Assembly (NCBI GenBank): GCA_948472945.1
Contig: CAOKVX010000003.1
Location: forward strand, 1 to 64,000
Direction: 5' to 3'
Length of the DNA stretch: 64,000 nucleotides
Source of the DNA: an uncultured Clostridia bacterium
GTDB taxonomy: Bacteria > Bacillota > Clostridia > Lachnospirales > Lachnospiraceae
A model generated the notes under the pieces. It saw nothing but the letters and a program-made list of their open reading frames with translations. It was not told the DNA's origin and did no database searches. Made by a program: the position numbers and the translations under genes. Below, piece by piece: positions 15,835 to 23,886 of this stretch. The first letter of the stretch is position 1. Each line of letters opens with the position of its first letter.

Positions 15835-17106
15835 TTGTTGAGCAGAAAAGAAGGAAAAAGTATTCGGACAAGACTGCTTTTTATGGTTTTGCTGCCCATA
15901 GTATTGTTAGGAATGATGGTGGTATTCATGGGTATGACTCTGCTCTATCAGTTTTATTCAAGAGGTATTAAGGATGAATTGACATCGACTACTAATATTA
16001 TGCTGGATTGTCTTGATTTGACTGTCAGGGGAGATTATTCGTATGAGTCAGGAATGCTGTTAAAAGGAGATTTAAATATAACTGATTCTACAATGTTGTA
16101 TCGTGTGAAAGAAAAGACCGGAATTGATACAACTATTTTTTGGCGCGATAAGCGTATTATGACGACCGTGGAAAACCAATACGGAGTGTCAGCTGTAGGA
16201 ACCAAGGCAGGTCCGGATGTTGTGAGTACTGTATTAGAGCAGGGGAATAGTTACTATTCGAATAAAATAGATATAAACGGCACGCCGTATATTGGTTACT
16301 ATATGCCTATAAAGAACGACGACAATACTGTTGTCGGCATGATTTTTGCAGGAAAAAACAGGAATCTTGTTTATTGGAAAGTTATTACCGTATTATTATG
16401 GTTTATGGTATTTTTTGCAATTGCTTGTGTTATAGCAGTTATAGTCAGCAGCCTGTATTCAAAACATATGGTTTCTGATATCAGTGTTATTAACACTTTT
16501 CTAAAGACCATTTCCGAGGGAGATTTAACTGTGACCTTAGATGAAAAAATTACAGGAAGGAAAGATGAGTTGGGCAAGATAGGCGCATATGCATCTAAAA
16601 TGAGGTGCAATTTGCAAAATGTAATAGAGCTTGACCCTCTCACCAGACTTTATAACAGGCGCAGCTGTAATAATAAATTAAAGGCACTGGATAGTGAGTA
16701 TTCACAATATACTGTTATAATGTGCGATATAGACTGTTTTAAGAAAATTAACGATAATTACGGGCATGATGCAGGTGATTATGTTTTGGTAAATATATCG
16801 CGACTCATCTGCGATAATATTAGGGATTATGGATTTGCAGGCCGTTGGGGCGGCGAGGAATTTCTACTGGTATATACGACAGGTTATAATACTGCCATGC
16901 AGAATGTGCGTCAAATACAGGAAAAGATAAGGAAATATGATTTTGAATACAATGGAAACAAAATGAAAGTTACGATGACATTTGGGGTGTACGCAGATGA
17001 TAATTCTTCACCGTACGAAGAAAGAATCCGCAAGGCGGATATTAATCTGTATATTGGTAAGAATAGTGGGCGTGACCGGATTGTTGACGGAAAGGAGAAA
17101 ATATAG
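15835..17106 (+). CDS. Membrane diguanylate cyclase with Cache-like sensor and HAMP
   Basis: A 423-residue sensor. Helix 1 (about 14-38), an extracellular Cache-type domain (about 40-178, ending in IKNDDNTVVGMIFAGK), helix 2 (about 180-205), a HAMP region and a GGDEF domain from about 263 (DPLTRLYNRR). The active-site motif is GGEEF, intact. The RxxD inhibitory site is absent (RDYG at that place), so feedback inhibition is unlikely. It makes cyclic di-GMP from two GTP in response to an external ligand. Start is a TTG, at 15835 or 15838, after GGGGAGGGA. The next gene starts 6 bp downstream, a likely operon. Confidence 0.9.
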   Translation: MLSRKEGKSIRTRLLFMVLLPIVLLGMMVVFMGMTLLYQFYSRGIKDELTSTTNIMLDCLDLTVRGDYSYESGMLLKGDLNITDSTMLYRVKEKTGIDTTIFWRDKRIMTTVENQYGVSAVGTKAGPDVVSTVLEQGNSYYSNKIDINGTPYIGYYMPIKNDDNTVVGMIFAGKNRNLVYWKVITVLLWFMVFFAIACVIAVIVSSLYSKHMVSDISVINTFLKTISEGDLTVTLDEKITGRKDELGKIGAYASKMRCNLQNVIELDPLTRLYNRRSCNNKLKALDSEYSQYTVIMCDIDCFKKINDNYGHDAGDYVLVNISRLICDNIRDYGFAGRWGGEEFLLVYTTGYNTAMQNVRQIQEKIRKYDFEYNGNKMKVTMTFGVYADDNSSPYEERIRKADINLYIGKNSGRDRIVDGKEKI

Positions 17107-17111
17107 AGAAT

Positions 17112-17888
17112 ATGAAAAAAATACTTTTAACGGCGGCTTTTCTTATGTTATTAATATGCGGATGCAATGATGTGCCTGAAAATACAGTACATAAACCGGC
17201 TGATTTGGAGGGGAAGACAATAGGAGTCCAGTTAAAAACTACGGGGGATGTATACGCGACCGATGTAAAAGGTGCGGATGTACAGCGGTTTAACAGAGGT
17301 TATGACGCAGTGCTGGCGCTTCGGGACGGAAAAGTGGACGCTGTTATGCTGGACGATGAGCCGGCAAAAGTGTTTGTAAGAGAATTTGAAGATTTGACCA
17401 TATTAGAAGAACCCTACGCAGACGAAGCGTATGGTATTGCCGTTGGTAAAGATAATACGGAATTGTTGAGTAAGATAAACGCCGCGCTTGCAAAGTTAAA
17501 GTCTAACGGGATAATTGACAGAATTACAGAGTCATGGCTGCAAGAAGGTGAGAATGAATCGGCATATGATGGGCAGAATGGAACGGATTATGAAGGAGGG
17601 ACACTGCTGATGGTAACTAATGCGGAGTTCCCGCCATATGAGAGTATGTTGGACGACGGTACGATTGTTGGAATTGATATAGATATTATGAAAGCAATAT
17701 GTGATGAACTTGATATGAAACTGCAGATAAAACATACCGCTTTTGATTCTCTTATAGCTTCAGTGGAGAGAAAGACGGCAGATGTGGCGGTGGCGGCTAT
17801 GACGATAAATGACGAACGTCTGAAGCATGTAAACTTTTCAGATACTTATATGACCGCTAAGCAGGTAATAATAGTACGTAAAAAATAA
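17112..17888 (+). CDS. Amino-acid-type solute-binding lipoprotein with permuted lobes
   Basis: A 258-residue lipoprotein (lipid-anchoring Cys18 in LLICGC). The family is SBP_bac_3, the receptor of polar amino acid ABC transporters. In normal members the TNAEFPPY / GIDIDI signature comes first and the GVQLGTTGD / DAVLALxxGKVDAV segment second. Here the order is reversed: GVQLKTTGDVYATD and DAVLALRDGKVDAV occupy about 38-100, and TNAEFPPYE and GIDIDIMKAI occupy about 168-195, ending at KQVIIVRKK. So the two halves look circularly permuted, with near full length kept. No permease or ATPase is nearby, suggesting a sensor role with the adjacent cyclase. An AAGGAG about 14 nt upstream is distant. 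Confidence 0.8.
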   Translation: MKKILLTAAFLMLLICGCNDVPENTVHKPADLEGKTIGVQLKTTGDVYATDVKGADVQRFNRGYDAVLALRDGKVDAVMLDDEPAKVFVREFEDLTILEEPYADEAYGIAVGKDNTELLSKINAALAKLKSNGIIDRITESWLQEGENESAYDGQNGTDYEGGTLLMVTNAEFPPYESMLDDGTIVGIDIDIMKAICDELDMKLQIKHTAFDSLIASVERKTADVAVAAMTINDERLKHVNFSDTYMTAKQVIIVRKK

Positions 17889-17944
17889 ATATTATAAAAA
17901 GAATTGGATGTATTGTATACGCATGTAAAATATAAAGAAAACAT

Positions 17945-18047
17945 TTGTTAATTGCAGCGATAACCTTGATTTTGACACAGGCATATGATATTCTGATAAT
18001 ACATAAAAAAGATGCTTTTAAAGCTGACAGTATGAGGAGGGACTTAC
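17945..18047 (+). pseudogene. Possible fragment of a membrane protein
   Basis: From a TTG at 17945 the frame reads LLIAAITLILTQAYDILI then a Lys/Asp-rich stretch, like a membrane helix followed by a cytoplasmic linker, and runs into the next gene out of frame. It has no ribosome site. It might be what remains of a receptor that once continued from the binding protein, or a chance open frame. Confidence 0.25.
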
Positions 18048-20423
18048 ATGAGGAAGAAAGTAAAAACTATAGGGGCGGCGACTCTTGTACTAGCCATGAT
18101 TGCTTCGGTTATACCCGGAAATATTGGCAAAGCATATACGCCGGGCGATTATTCATACGCCAATGATTATACCCTTGGATGGAAAGGCGGCATCGTAGCT
18201 TACCAAAATGGAGCAAGCAAATCGCTTCAGGAGGCGGGAGTAACCATTTTTGACCAAAAGGATGACAGACCGTTTAAGTCGGAAAATGAACAGGCCTGGG
18301 ACGCTGATGTGCTTACGCTTACACAGCCTGTAAAATACACGACCGAGGACGGTGTTGCGCATGATGTCGAGAGTATGCTGACTAACTTTAACTTTATAGC
18401 CGACCCTACGGCTATTGACAATTCTGAAGTTGACGGAAAGCTGTATGTATATGGAACGACGGAGGGATTTTCGTATGAAAACGGTGTTATTCGGCAGAAC
18501 GGTTATGATAACCACTCGCTCACAATCCTTTCCACGTCAGATATGGTTAACTGGACTGATGAAGGTTTCATGGATACACAGAATCTTACCAATGAGGTTT
18601 CAGATTCTGACAACAAGGTGAAAGCAGGATGGGCAGTTAAGGCATGGGCGCCATCCGGTCTTGCATATGACGGAGACGGAGATGGGGAATTAGAGTATTA
18701 TTTATTTCATACTAACAGCGGCGCTGTGGGATATGTTATGAGCGACTCTCCTACAGGTCCGTGGCGTTCACCGATGAATACTGCGCTGTTTACGTCGAGT
18801 TCACCGGGATGTAATGGTGTAAAGTGGTGTTTTGACCCTGCCGTACTTAGGGATTCCAAAGGAGACGCATATATTTATTTTGGCGGAGGAGTATGGAATG
18901 AAGGAAATGAACCAAATAAGCATCCTGACGGAATAGCACATCCTAAGACAGGCAGAGTATGTAAGCTTGGATTTGATGAGAACGGTGAGGTGTATGCTGA
19001 CGGGCTGCCTCAGGAGATGGATACGTATTACCTGTTTGAGGACAGTGAGATTAATCAGTTTAATGGAAAGTACTATTATTCATACTGTGTCAATTTTAGT
19101 GTTCCGGGAGGTGATCCTTGGGTGAAATCGGGAAGCATTGCCGTTTATGTGAGCTCAGACCCGATGGACATAGCATTTGACCCTGCTGCGGAAAATGGTG
19201 ACCAATATACTGATGAAAACGGCGTGTACCATCATTTTCTTGGAACAATACTGAACAATCCAAGTACAATATATGGAGAATCATACAACAATCATCACCA
19301 TATGCAGTCGTTTAAGGGAAAAGATTATATTTTCTATCATTCCACAGTGCTGAATAACTCGATTCACAGGATTAACAAACAGTACCGTAACCTGCATGTG
19401 GATGAGATTAATGTAAATGCTGAAACGGATGAGATTTCAATCGAACCGTCATATGAGGGAGCAGATCAGATTGAAAACTTCAATCCTTACACTGATAATA
19501 AAGGAAACGCTGTTGAAATTAATGCGACAACTACATCTTATAGTGCGGGCGTTTGCTCAAGAAGGTCTGATTCAAGGGTAGTTGACGGACTTTCACCTAT
19601 GGTTCTTGATGAGATTGACACAGGTGACTGGACTAAGATTCAGGGTGTAGACTTTGGAGATTACGGAACTAAGAAATTTGAGGCTACAGTTGCTTCGGAG
19701 ACGGACAATGCGGCAATTGAAATGTATATAGACGACCCTACAAAGGCATCTAACCTTGTTGGAACATTGTCGGTTAAAAGTACCGGAGGCTTTGATTCAT
19801 TTGAGACAATTTCAACTGATTTGAAGACTAAGGTAACGGGCGTACATGACGTATACTTTGTATTCAGAGGTACGGATTATGATGTGGCGGCTTGGAAATT
19901 CACAAAGGATACTGAACTTGCTGTTAACCCTACACCGGTTCCACAGGTTACGCCTCCTGCATCTTCAACACCGGCTCCTCCGGCGACCACAACGGCGGCT
20001 CCTGATTACAGCAAGGCGTACAAAGTAGGAAAGCTTAATTACAAGATAGCGGCAAACGGTACGGCAACAGTTACGGGCCCTGTTAAGAAGACGGAAAAGT
20101 CGGCAAAGATTCCGGCGACTGTAACGGTTGATGGAAAATCATATAAGGTGACATCTGTTGCGGCTAATGCTTTTAAGAACTGTAAGAAGCTGTCTTCCGT
20201 TACAATCGGACCTAATGTAAATAAGGTTGGCGCAAAAGCTTTTTATAACTGTAAGGCGCTCAAGAAAATTACGGTTAAGTCTTCCGTAGTCAAATCGGTT
20301 GGCTCAAAGGCTTTTAAAGGAACGGCTTCAAAACTTACTATCAAGGTGCCTAAGAAGAAAGTTGCTGCTTACAAGAAGACATTCAAGGGCAAAGGACAGT
20401 CAAAGAGGGCAAAGATTAAATAA
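18048..20423 (+). CDS. Second secreted GH43 glycosidase, paralogue of the first
   Basis: A 791-residue exported enzyme with the same architecture as the gene at 13310: signal peptide (to about residue 29), GH43 propeller with FIADPTAI, CFDPAV and FEDSEINQFNG carboxylates, CBM6-like domain (GDWTKIQGVDF), Pro/Ala linker and Lys-rich LRR_5-type tail. It differs in blades 3-4, where it carries an insert (GNEPNKHPDGIAHPKTGR) and lacks a segment present in the first copy, which could shift specificity. The C-terminal 130 residues are the most alike. GAGGAGGGA precedes the ATG. The cyclase and binding-protein genes lie between the copies. Confidence 0.88.
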   Translation: MRKKVKTIGAATLVLAMIASVIPGNIGKAYTPGDYSYANDYTLGWKGGIVAYQNGASKSLQEAGVTIFDQKDDRPFKSENEQAWDADVLTLTQPVKYTTEDGVAHDVESMLTNFNFIADPTAIDNSEVDGKLYVYGTTEGFSYENGVIRQNGYDNHSLTILSTSDMVNWTDEGFMDTQNLTNEVSDSDNKVKAGWAVKAWAPSGLAYDGDGDGELEYYLFHTNSGAVGYVMSDSPTGPWRSPMNTALFTSSSPGCNGVKWCFDPAVLRDSKGDAYIYFGGGVWNEGNEPNKHPDGIAHPKTGRVCKLGFDENGEVYADGLPQEMDTYYLFEDSEINQFNGKYYYSYCVNFSVPGGDPWVKSGSIAVYVSSDPMDIAFDPAAENGDQYTDENGVYHHFLGTILNNPSTIYGESYNNHHHMQSFKGKDYIFYHSTVLNNSIHRINKQYRNLHVDEINVNAETDEISIEPSYEGADQIENFNPYTDNKGNAVEINATTTSYSAGVCSRRSDSRVVDGLSPMVLDEIDTGDWTKIQGVDFGDYGTKKFEATVASETDNAAIEMYIDDPTKASNLVGTLSVKSTGGFDSFETISTDLKTKVTGVHDVYFVFRGTDYDVAAWKFTKDTELAVNPTPVPQVTPPASSTPAPPATTTAAPDYSKAYKVGKLNYKIAANGTATVTGPVKKTEKSAKIPATVTVDGKSYKVTSVAANAFKNCKKLSSVTIGPNVNKVGAKAFYNCKALKKITVKSSVVKSVGSKAFKGTASKLTIKVPKKKVAAYKKTFKGKGQSKRAKIK

Positions 20424-20766
20424 TCATTGCTAAAGTAGAAGTTGAGTTTTAAACTGTTAAATATATTAAATTAAATTTTTGCTTTTAATGAAACAATTTA
20501 AAATTTAATAGGAGACAATTTAATATAAGTTAATATTAATATGACGGTAACTGTCGGATAAAAACGGTGGTTACCGTTTTTATTTTATTGTTCTTAACAA
20601 GCTATTGCAAGTCTGTCGCGTGGTACTCACTTTACATTGGTTTTAAGGGAAAGTTGATGGAATCGCTTCATTAGAATATTGGAATAATCTTTATGTATTT
20701 TGGAGATAGTATTTACTGACAAAAATTTATATTGTTTTCTAATTTCATTTAAAGAGGGAAATAAAC
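20424..20766. other. Gap after the second GH43 gene
   Basis: AT-rich. It contains the terminator at 20544-20587 and no plausible gene. I found no convincing housekeeping promoter for spoVAD, which would fit a sporulation sigma factor, but no confident sigma-G element either. Confidence 0.5.
20544..20587 (+). terminator. Intrinsic terminator of the second GH43 gene
   Basis: ACGGTAAC pairs with GTTACCGT over an 18-nt loop, followed by TTTTTATTTTATTG. It lies about 120 bp after the stop. Confidence 0.8.
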
Positions 20767-21780
20767 ATGAAGCAGAGTATAATGTTTAAAAATAAACCGC
20801 TAATAAAATCATGGGCGTCAGTTGCAGGAAAAAAAGAATCCGAGGGACCGCTTGGGGCGTATTTTGATGTTACGACGGATGATGATATGTTTTCAGGGAA
20901 AAACTGGGAGCAGGCGGAAAGCAGGATGCAGACTGAAGCTGTAAAAAAGGCGATATCAAAGAGCGGGGTCGGAACAAATGATATCGGCGGTATTGTTGCA
21001 GGTGATTTGCTTGGACAGTTGATGGCGACATCTTTTGGAATATCACAGCTGCAGTTTCCGTTTCTTGGTGTATTCGGTGCATGTTCAACTATGGGGGAAT
21101 CTATTGCAGTTGCAAGTATGATAGTAAGCGCGGGATTTTCAGATAATGTAATAGCGATGACATCAAGTCATTTTGCCACTGCGGAAAAACAGTTTAGGTT
21201 TCCTCTGGGGTATGGTAATCAGCGTCCGCTTTCAGCGACAACTACTGTTACCGGCAGCGGCGCTGTAGTGATATCTTCAAAAGATGATAATTCAAATGAA
21301 ACCCCTATATTTATTGAGGGAATTACAATAGGGAAAATTGAAGATTATGGAGTAAAAGATTCCAATAATATGGGCGCCGCAATGGCTCCAGCGGCGTACT
21401 CAGTTATTATGGCAAACCTGAAAGAAAATGAATTTGTTGCATCCGACTATGACTGCATTATAACGGGAGACCTTGGAGTGGTCGGCGGAAAAATACTTAA
21501 TGATATGCTGCTGCACTCGGGGGTTGATATTACCGAACGGTATATGGACTGCGGAGTAGAGATATATAATTTAAACTCACAGGATGCACATTCCGGAGGA
21601 AGCGGATGCGGATGTTCGGCAATAACGCTTTGTGGTCTTATTTTGGGCAGGTTAAGAAGAGGGGAATGGAAAAAGGTTTTATTTGTGCCTACCGGCGCGC
21701 TTCTATCCACAGTCAGCCTGCATGAAGGCAACACTATTCCTGCGATAGCACACGCTATTATTTTGAAAGGTGGTAAATAA
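20767..21780 (+). CDS. spoVAD: Stage V sporulation protein AD
   Basis: A 337-residue thiolase-fold protein with the SpoVAD signatures LGAYFD near the N-terminus, GVFGACSTMGES at about 98-109, and SGGSGCGCSA near residue 280. It belongs to the SpoVA complex that moves dipicolinic acid into the forespore and binds it. GAGGGAAATAAAC precedes the ATG. The partner spoVAE follows, but spoVAC, normally just upstream, is not here; a GH43 gene occupies that place. Confidence 0.92.
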   Translation: MKQSIMFKNKPLIKSWASVAGKKESEGPLGAYFDVTTDDDMFSGKNWEQAESRMQTEAVKKAISKSGVGTNDIGGIVAGDLLGQLMATSFGISQLQFPFLGVFGACSTMGESIAVASMIVSAGFSDNVIAMTSSHFATAEKQFRFPLGYGNQRPLSATTTVTGSGAVVISSKDDNSNETPIFIEGITIGKIEDYGVKDSNNMGAAMAPAAYSVIMANLKENEFVASDYDCIITGDLGVVGGKILNDMLLHSGVDITERYMDCGVEIYNLNSQDAHSGGSGCGCSAITLCGLILGRLRRGEWKKVLFVPTGALLSTVSLHEGNTIPAIAHAIILKGGK

Positions 21781-21781
21781 A

Positions 21782-22135
21782 ATGGATTATATACTTGCAT
21801 TTATAATTGGGGGAATAATCTGCAGTATTGTACAGATAGTTCTTGATGTCAGCAAAATTCAGCCGGGCAATGTTATGGTAGTACTTGTGTGTACGGGCGT
21901 GGTACTTGGGGCAGTCGGAATATACAAGCCGTTTAGCGAGTGGGCGGGCGCGGGCGCTACAGTTCCGCTGCTTGGATTCGGAAATACATTGTTTGAGGGA
22001 GTTAAGGAAGAAATACAGTCAAAAGGATTTATAGGTATTTTCAGCGGGGGCCTTAAGGCATCGGCAGTGGGAATATCGGCTGCGCTTGTTATAGGATATA
22101 TAGCGTCAATAATTTTTAAACCGCGTATGAAATAA
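21782..22135 (+). CDS. spoVAE: Stage V sporulation protein AE
   Basis: A 117-residue membrane protein with about three helices (AFIIGGIICSIVQIVLD, VVLVCTGVVLGAVG, AVGISAALVIGYIAS) and the GNTLFEGVKEE loop typical of SpoVAE/SpoVAC-family channel parts. ATG 21782 follows AAAGGTGG by about 8 nt, right after the spoVAD stop. GTG 21770 would overlap spoVAD and is less likely. Confidence 0.88.
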   Translation: MDYILAFIIGGIICSIVQIVLDVSKIQPGNVMVVLVCTGVVLGAVGIYKPFSEWAGAGATVPLLGFGNTLFEGVKEEIQSKGFIGIFSGGLKASAVGISAALVIGYIASIIFKPRMK

Positions 22136-22326
22136 TAGAAAGGGCAAGAATGTGGTAAATCAATAAAAGACTTATAAATAAAGGTGGCGTAAGATGTTTT
22201 TTTGTGATATAATAACTCCATAATAAATAATAGTTGTCGGTATTTCTTTGGAAAGAGTTTAAACGTATTTCAAAGGTAAATAAGGCCGGTACTGGATTTG
22301 TTTATTATTTTAAAGTGAGGGCATAT

Positions 22327-22392
22327 ATGAAACAGGGTTCGCAGATTTCATATACATCTTATTCGAGAGTAAGGCGCATAAAAGTAAAGTGA
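22327..22392 (+). CDS. Possible 21-residue basic peptide ORF
   Basis: ATG at 22327 after GTGAGGG opens 21 codons (MKQGSQISYTSYSRVRRIKVK) and stops at TGA. The product is basic and has no hydrophobic segment. An intrinsic-terminator-like hairpin follows 40 nt later. It may be a leader peptide, a small regulatory transcript read through by chance, or nothing. Confidence 0.25.
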   Translation: MKQGSQISYTSYSRVRRIKVK

Positions 22393-22432
22393 CAACATAT
22401 GGTGTTATAATAGTAATCCTATCTAATGGGGT

Positions 22433-22476
22433 AAAAGGCTGCAACGCTTATTATTGTAATAGGCGTGCAGTCTTTT
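22433..22476 (+). terminator. Terminator-like hairpin in the spoVAE-exporter gap
   Basis: AAAAGGCTGCAACGC pairs with GCGTGCAGTCTTTT with one bulged A and one G-U. A short T-run is inside the right arm. It likely ends the spoVA transcript or a small RNA starting in the gap. Confidence 0.6.
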
Positions 22477-22660
22477 ACGTTTGGGCACAAAGAGTCGTAC
22501 TCCGGTCCAAATATTACAGTTGTTAACGTCAGTCAAATATAATATAATAAGTTTATTAGCAGTTTAATGACATTTGGTACACAATTGCTTGTGAATAATT
22601 GATTAATTTTAGTTAATATTAGATAGTTTGATTAATATCAGAAAAACATGAAAGGACAGT

Positions 22661-23749
22661 ATGATGAAGAACAGACATAATGCGATAATGTTCGGTATGC
22701 TTACGTTGACGTCCATGCTTTTTACAGGCTGCAGTTTGTTTCCGGAGGAAGAGATTTTTGAGACTGCCACACTCGTGAAAGAGTATGAAAAAAGAGAGTT
22801 TAGTATGGTTACGGTGCAGCGCGGCGACGTGTGCGATTACAAAAGGATAACATGCAAGTACACGCAGTCGAACACTCAGGAGGTTGTTCTTGGCGCATGG
22901 GATATAGTTAAGGATATATATGTAAAAAAGGGCGATAAAGTAAAAAAGGGAGACGTACTTCTCACGTTCAGCGACGAGGAGCTTGACGGGCAGATTGAAG
23001 ACTATAAGTATCAGATAAATGTAAAAGAAACACAAATAAGGCAGGAGGAAAAAAATAAAAAACTTGAGATAGAAAAGCAGAAGATAGTTTTAAATGACAA
23101 AACTTCAATTAAAGCCATTGAGGAAAGATATAACGCCCAGATAAGCGGATATCAATCTGATCTTGAACTTCTAAGGATGAGGCTGCAGCAATCTGAGGCG
23201 GACAGTGAGTCATTTAAAATAAGGGCTGAAATTGACGGAAAGGTCACACTGTTAAACACTACGCTGCTGGATATCGACAGCAGATTTGGAGACTGGCGGG
23301 GACCTACGTCATATGGAAAAGAAAAAGATAATAATAACAGACTGCTTCTTATATCCGACGGATCAAAGCCAAGATTTACAGGGGCAGTTAATCCTGTTGA
23401 TATACAGCTTGAGGAAGGCGGGCGGATAGATGTTATCTGTGATAACAATACATACGGCACTACAATAAAATATAAGGATAATGAGACAGTTTATTTTATG
23501 CTTGACGCCGTGCCGGACGAGATTCAGGACGGAGCAACGGCATATGCAAGGTATGTAATAAATGAGAGGAAAAATGTGTTGTTTCTTCCGGATACTGCAA
23601 TTACGACAATGGGTGAAGATACTATTGTATATAAGGATGACGGAAACGGTTTTAAAGAGCCTGTCAAGGTTCAGACCGGATTGACTGCAAATAACAGGAC
23701 TGAAATAATAAGCGGACTGCAGGAGGGAGACTCTGTAATTGTGAGATAG
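22661..23749 (+). CDS. Exporter adaptor lipoprotein 1 (HlyD/MacA-like)
   Basis: A 362-residue membrane fusion lipoprotein. Lipobox LFTGC places the lipid Cys near residue 24. Then a biotinyl-lipoyl half (VKKGDKVKKGDVLLTFSD), a coiled-coil hairpin (about 120-185, rich in Glu/Lys/Gln), the second lipoyl half and a beta-barrel domain, ending with the typical VQTGLTANNRTEIISGLQEGD. In Gram-positives these adaptors link a MacB-like permease to the wall side or substrates. First of three paralogous adaptors. GAAAGGA precedes tandem ATGs at 22661 and 22664. Confidence 0.87.
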   Translation: MMKNRHNAIMFGMLTLTSMLFTGCSLFPEEEIFETATLVKEYEKREFSMVTVQRGDVCDYKRITCKYTQSNTQEVVLGAWDIVKDIYVKKGDKVKKGDVLLTFSDEELDGQIEDYKYQINVKETQIRQEEKNKKLEIEKQKIVLNDKTSIKAIEERYNAQISGYQSDLELLRMRLQQSEADSESFKIRAEIDGKVTLLNTTLLDIDSRFGDWRGPTSYGKEKDNNNRLLLISDGSKPRFTGAVNPVDIQLEEGGRIDVICDNNTYGTTIKYKDNETVYFMLDAVPDEIQDGATAYARYVINERKNVLFLPDTAITTMGEDTIVYKDDGNGFKEPVKVQTGLTANNRTEIISGLQEGDSVIVR

Positions 23750-23832
23750 TATAGCTAGTATAGCTTTGTCGAGACACCCTAAAGATTGAAAGTTCATTCG
23801 GTGTAGTTTACTGAAATTGAATTGTACATTAC

Positions 23833-23852
23833 ACTGGTGCAGACGCACCGGT
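23833..23852 (+). other. Small hairpin between adaptors 1 and 2
   Basis: ACTGGTGC pairs with GCACCGGT (one G-U) around AGAC, followed by TTATATATT. It could be a weak attenuator or an mRNA stability element inside the exporter operon. Confidence 0.4.
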
Positions 23853-23886
23853 TTATATATTAGAAAGGAAATGAGAAAGAACTGGT

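Larger units (their letters stand above)
22136..22660. other. Long gap with a possible small transcription unit
   Basis: A 525-bp stretch without a standard gene. It holds a 21-codon ORF with a ribosome site (22327-22392) and a terminator-like hairpin 40 nt later (22433-22476). Downstream sequence to the exporter operon is AT-rich without clear structure. Confidence 0.5.

Noticed and set aside
13310-20423. Composite mobile element formed by the GH43 direct copies
   Set aside because: The copies are diverged, and there is no transposase, integrase, terminal repeat or target duplication; ancient gene duplication explains them.
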